Assembly (NCBI GenBank): GCA_021296235.1
Contig: JAGWAS010000004.1
Location: 34,569-91,533 of the forward strand
Reading direction: 5' to 3'
DNA length: 56,965 nt
Source: Paracoccaceae bacterium
Lineage (GTDB): Bacteria; Pseudomonadota; Alphaproteobacteria; Rhodobacterales; Rhodobacteraceae
Shown: positions 54,187 to 56,965 of the stretch, piece by piece
Layout of the letters: each line of letters begins with the position of its first letter
Numbering within the stretch: the first letter of the stretch is position 1
The notes under the pieces: generated by a model
What the model saw: only the letters and a program-made list of their open reading frames with translations
The model's database searches: none
What the model was told of the DNA's origin: nothing
Made by a program: the position numbers and the translations under genes

Positions 54187-55992
54187 GTGGCCGCATACGA
54201 CATCATCGAACACAGTTACGACGTGGTTGTCGTCGGCTCCGGAGGCTCCGGACTTCGTGCCGCATTGGGAATGGCCGAGCAGGGGCTGAGAACCGCATGC
54301 GTAACCAAGGTGTTTCCCACCCGCTCCCATACCGTTGCCGCGCAAGGCGGAATTGCCGCTTCCCTGGGCAACATGGGTTCGGACAATTGGCAGTGGCACA
54401 TGTACGATACCGTCAAGGGGTCGGACTGGCTTGGCGATGTCAATGCCATGGAATATCTGGCGAGAGAGGCTCCCAAGGCGGTTTATGAACTTGAGCACTA
54501 CGGTGTTCCGTTCAGCCGGACCGAGAATGGCAAGATTTACCAAAGGCCGTTCGGCGGGCACACGTCCGAGTTTGGGGAAGGGCCGCCAGTGCAGCGAACC
54601 TGTGCTGCCGCCGACCGGACCGGCCACGCCATCCTGCATACGCTTTACGGACAGTCGCTGAAGCAGAAGGCGGAGTTCTTCATTGAGTATTTCGCCATTG
54701 ATCTTCTCATGTCGGATGACGGGGTCTGCGAAGGGCTGCTTGCCTGGCGACTGGAGGACGGCACCCTTCATCGCTTCGGAGCAAAGATGGTGGTTTTGGC
54801 GACCGGCGGCTATGGACGCTGCTATTTCTCCGCCACATCCGCCCATTCTTGCACAGGAGACGGAAACGGGATGGTGGCGCGTGCCGGCCTGCCGTTGCAG
54901 GACATGGAGTTCGTGCAGTTCCACCCGACAGGAATCTATGGTGCCGGAGTACTGATTACCGAAGGTGCCAGGGGTGAAGGTGGATACCTGACCAATTCTG
55001 AGGGCGAACGGTTCATGGAGCGCTATGCTCCGACCTACAAGGATTTGGCGAGCCGCGACGTTGTGTCGAGATGCATGACAATGGAAATACGCGAGGGACG
55101 CGGTGTTGGTCCGGAGAGCGACCACATTCACCTCCATCTCAATCACCTTCCACCGGAGGTGCTGGCCGAAAGGTTACCCGGAATTTCGGAATCCGCAAAG
55201 GTGTTTGCCGGTGTCGACGTAACCCGAAACCCGATCCCCGTTCTGCCAACCGTCCACTACAACATGGGGGGAATTCCAACCAACTATTGGGGAGAGGTCA
55301 TCAATCCTTCGGACGGCAACCCGAACCGGGTTCAACCTGGGCTCATGGCTGTCGGTGAAGCGGGTTGTGCCTCGGTCCACGGCGCCAATCGCCTTGGTTC
55401 AAATTCCCTGATTGATCTGGTCGTTTTCGGACGGGCCGCAGCGATTAGGGCCGGAGAAATCCTGACACCCGATTCGCCGGTTCCCGTTCCCGGCGCGGCC
55501 TCGCTCAACGCTGCCCTTGATCGGTTCGACCGGCTGCGCCACGCCGATGGTGACATTCCAACCGCAGAGCTTCGAGACCGGATGCAGAGAACGATGCAGG
55601 AGGATGCGGCGGTGTTCAGAAGCAGTGAAACTTTGGCGAACGGGGTAGAAAGGATGAAGGAGGTTGCTTCGGCGGAATCCGAACTGAAAGTGACCGACAG
55701 ATCGTTGATCTGGAATTCTGACCTCATGGAAACCTTGGAGCTGACAAACCTGTTGGACAACGCGATGGCAACGATAGTTTCCGCGGAGGCAAGGAAGGAA
55801 AGCCGCGGCGCACATGCACATGAGGATCATCCCCAGCGTGATGATGAGAACTGGCGCATGCATTCGCTCGCTTGGGTTGATGGAAACAATGTCAAGCTCG
55901 GCTATCGTCCGGTTCAAACCAAACCGCTTCTGAGCGAGGAGGAAGGTGGGATCAATGTTGCGAGGATCGCACCCAAGGCAAGGGTATATTGA
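54187..55992 (+). CDS. sdhA: Succinate dehydrogenase flavoprotein subunit
   Basis: The FAD-containing catalytic subunit, 601 residues. FAD is covalently bound at the His of [18 protein letters not shown] (near residue 45). The dinucleotide site is [21 protein letters not shown]. Further landmarks are [38 protein letters not shown] near residue 240, [14 protein letters not shown] near 295, and [24 protein letters not shown] near 395. I use GTG 54187, preceded by ACGGGGA, because homologues start (M)AAYDxIEH; the longer frame upstream only overlaps sdhD. Confidence 0.96.
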   Translation: MAAYDIIEHSYDVVVVGSGGSGLRAALGMAEQGLRTACVTKVFPTRSHTVAAQGGIAASLGNMGSDNWQWHMYDTVKGSDWLGDVNAMEYLAREAPKAVYELEHYGVPFSRTENGKIYQRPFGGHTSEFGEGPPVQRTCAAADRTGHAILHTLYGQSLKQKAEFFIEYFAIDLLMSDDGVCEGLLAWRLEDGTLHRFGAKMVVLATGGYGRCYFSATSAHSCTGDGNGMVARAGLPLQDMEFVQFHPTGIYGAGVLITEGARGEGGYLTNSEGERFMERYAPTYKDLASRDVVSRCMTMEIREGRGVGPESDHIHLHLNHLPPEVLAERLPGISESAKVFAGVDVTRNPIPVLPTVHYNMGGIPTNYWGEVINPSDGNPNRVQPGLMAVGEAGCASVHGANRLGSNSLIDLVVFGRAAAIRAGEILTPDSPVPVPGAASLNAALDRFDRLRHADGDIPTAELRDRMQRTMQEDAAVFRSSETLANGVERMKEVASAESELKVTDRSLIWNSDLMETLELTNLLDNAMATIVSAEARKESRGAHAHEDHPQRDDENWRMHSLAWVDGNNVKLGYRPVQTKPLLSEEEGGINVARIAPKARVY

Positions 55993-55993
55993 C

Positions 55994-56302
55994 ATGATCA
56001 ACCTTCGGCTTCCGCTTTCTCTTGCGATCACCGGAATCCTTGCGGGATGCAGTTCAGAGCCGGTTTCCGTCCAGAAGGCAACTGCACTGTGCATGGAACC
56101 TGCCCGGAAAGCCGGTGGTCCAACAGGTTCCTTTGGCTTCGGCGTTGATTCGGAAAGCGGACTGCAAACGAGGATTTCGATTGAGCTTACGGACGATTAT
56201 CTTGCCGGACGCGACCCCGATGAGGTCTTTGAGGAATGCGTGATCAAACGCTCCGGCTCAAAACCCGAACAATCCTATTCGGACCTGGTTGGCAATGGTT
56301 GA
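55994..56302 (+). CDS. Small lipoprotein between sdhA and sdhB
   Basis: A 102-residue protein with a lipoprotein signal (MINLRLPLSLAITGILAGCSS; lipobox LAGC with Cys 19). The rest is hydrophilic (ATALCMEPARKAGG, SFGFGVDSESGL, DPDEVFEECVIKR), contains two further Cys residues, and matches no domain I know. The ATG starts two bases after the sdhA TGA, so it is co-transcribed within the sdh operon. I recall a small hypothetical protein at this position in Rhodobacter-type genomes. It is expected to be anchored in a membrane facing the periplasm; a role in Sdh assembly is only a guess. Confidence 0.75.
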   Translation: MINLRLPLSLAITGILAGCSSEPVSVQKATALCMEPARKAGGPTGSFGFGVDSESGLQTRISIELTDDYLAGRDPDEVFEECVIKRSGSKPEQSYSDLVGNG

Positions 56303-56390
56303 CGCGGAACTGTGGACGGACTTCCGCCAACCGATTGCCGAAGCGGTTCAATTCTGAAATCGATACCCCAACAACATAGGGCGCGTTGCA

Positions 56391-56965
56391 ATGGTTGAGC
56401 TGGCACTGCCAAAAAACTCAAGGATCAGGACCGGAAAAACCTGGCCGAAGCCGAGTGCGGAAGCGGAAAACCTCCGCGAATTCCGGATCTATCGGTGGGA
56501 CCCGGACACCGGGGACAATCCACGGATCGACACCTATTTCGTCGACCAGGATGATTGTGGACCAATGGTCCTCGACGCACTGATCAAGATCAAGAACGAA
56601 TGTGATCCGACGCTGACCTTCAGGCGATCCTGCCGCGAAGGCATTTGCGGTTCGTGTTCCATGAACGTTGACGGTGGGAACACGCTGGCCTGCATTAAGG
56701 GAATGGCGGACATAAAGGGCCGGATCAGGATTTATCCGTTGCCGCACCTGCCTGTCGTCAAGGATCTGGTTCCCGACCTGACACATTTCTATGCCCAGCA
56801 TGCGTCGGTCATGCCCTGGTTGGAAACAAAGACAAATGAGCCACAGGGTGAATGGAAACAGTCAACCGGCGACCGCCGGAAGTTGGATGGGCTCTATGAG
56901 TGCGTCATGTGTGCGTGCTGTTCGGCATCCTGCCCGAGCTACTGGTGGAACAGCGACCGCTATCT
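56391..56965 (+). CDS. sdhB: Succinate dehydrogenase iron-sulfur subunit, partial at window end
   Basis: The first 191 residues of SdhB; the window ends inside the gene. The N-terminal ferredoxin domain shows [24 protein letters not shown], the [2Fe-2S] ligands near residues 76-96. The second domain begins with [19 protein letters not shown] near residue 168, with the first [4Fe-4S]/[3Fe-4S] ligands. The remaining cluster ligands lie beyond the window. About 88 bases without a gene separate it from the lipoprotein gene. Confidence 0.95.
   Translation, partial: MVELALPKNSRIRTGKTWPKPSAEAENLREFRIYRWDPDTGDNPRIDTYFVDQDDCGPMVLDALIKIKNECDPTLTFRRSCREGICGSCSMNVDGGNTLACIKGMADIKGRIRIYPLPHLPVVKDLVPDLTHFYAQHASVMPWLETKTNEPQGEWKQSTGDRRKLDGLYECVMCACCSASCPSYWWNSDRY

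Noticed and set aside
54052..55146. A 364-codon minus-strand frame opposite sdhA
   Set aside because: The sdhA product is unmistakable, so the long opposite frame is a shadow produced by codon bias in GC-rich DNA.

Overview
The window reads as chromosomal DNA of an alphaproteobacterium, most likely from Rhodobacterales or a close relative. The main evidence is the order lpdA-sucB-sucA-sucD-sucC-mdh-mcl1 | mch-sdhC-sdhD-sdhA-(lipoprotein)-sdhB, which I recall from Rhodobacter-type genomes. The ethylmalonyl-CoA pathway genes ecm, mcl1 and mch point the same way. Placement is from memory of gene order, not from a search.

Layout. (1) 1-13.3 kb: an accessory island with a complete type I-C CRISPR-Cas system (cas3-cas5c-cas8c-cas7c-cas4-cas1-cas2) and an array of 42 repeats. 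The island is bracketed by two degraded IS6-family elements in the same orientation. Beside cas3 lie an AAA ATPase gene and remnants of a cysteine desulfurase and possibly a transposase. (2) 13.3-16 kb: a potassium-channel fragment, ferredoxin-NADP reductase, and an enamidase-like amidohydrolase. (3) 16-25 kb: a CLC chloride transporter overlapping an orphan solute-binding protein, then a five-gene ABC sugar-type importer operon ending in an endonuclease/exonuclease/phosphatase-fold enzyme. (4) 25.3-34.3 kb, minus strand: rmuC, then an apparent six- or seven-gene operon of MarR regulator, two tandem DUF1185 paralogues, a UPF0280 protein, 6-hydroxynicotinate reductase, a fused [2Fe-2S]/molybdopterin hydroxylase and its FAD subunit. 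Together with the enamidase this looks like a pathway that hydroxylates, reduces and opens nicotinate or a similar N-heterocycle. (5) 34.6-40 kb: the B12-dependent mutase Ecm, then a BtuCFD-type importer preceded by a clear cobalamin riboswitch. (6) 40.5-57 kb: tRNA-Ala(GGC), two small conserved genes, and the TCA-cycle/ethylmalonyl-CoA block, ending inside sdhB.

How the parts fit. The enamidase promoter (14517-14536) and the hydroxylase operon promoter (34351-34370) carry an almost identical palindromic site (19 of 20 bases), so two loci 20 kb apart probably form one regulon, with the MarR protein as the obvious candidate regulator. If the ring pathway ends in glutarate and crotonyl-CoA, as in known nicotinate routes, its product would feed the ethylmalonyl-CoA pathway. 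Ecm, Mcl1 and Mch of that pathway are encoded here, next to a riboswitch-controlled supply of the B12 that Ecm needs. This link is inference.

The CRISPR array holds three pairs of diverged but homologous spacers. For two of the pairs the translations keep the same reading frame and similar peptides. It also holds two exact tandem duplications, each leaving a repeat cut at its hairpin loop.
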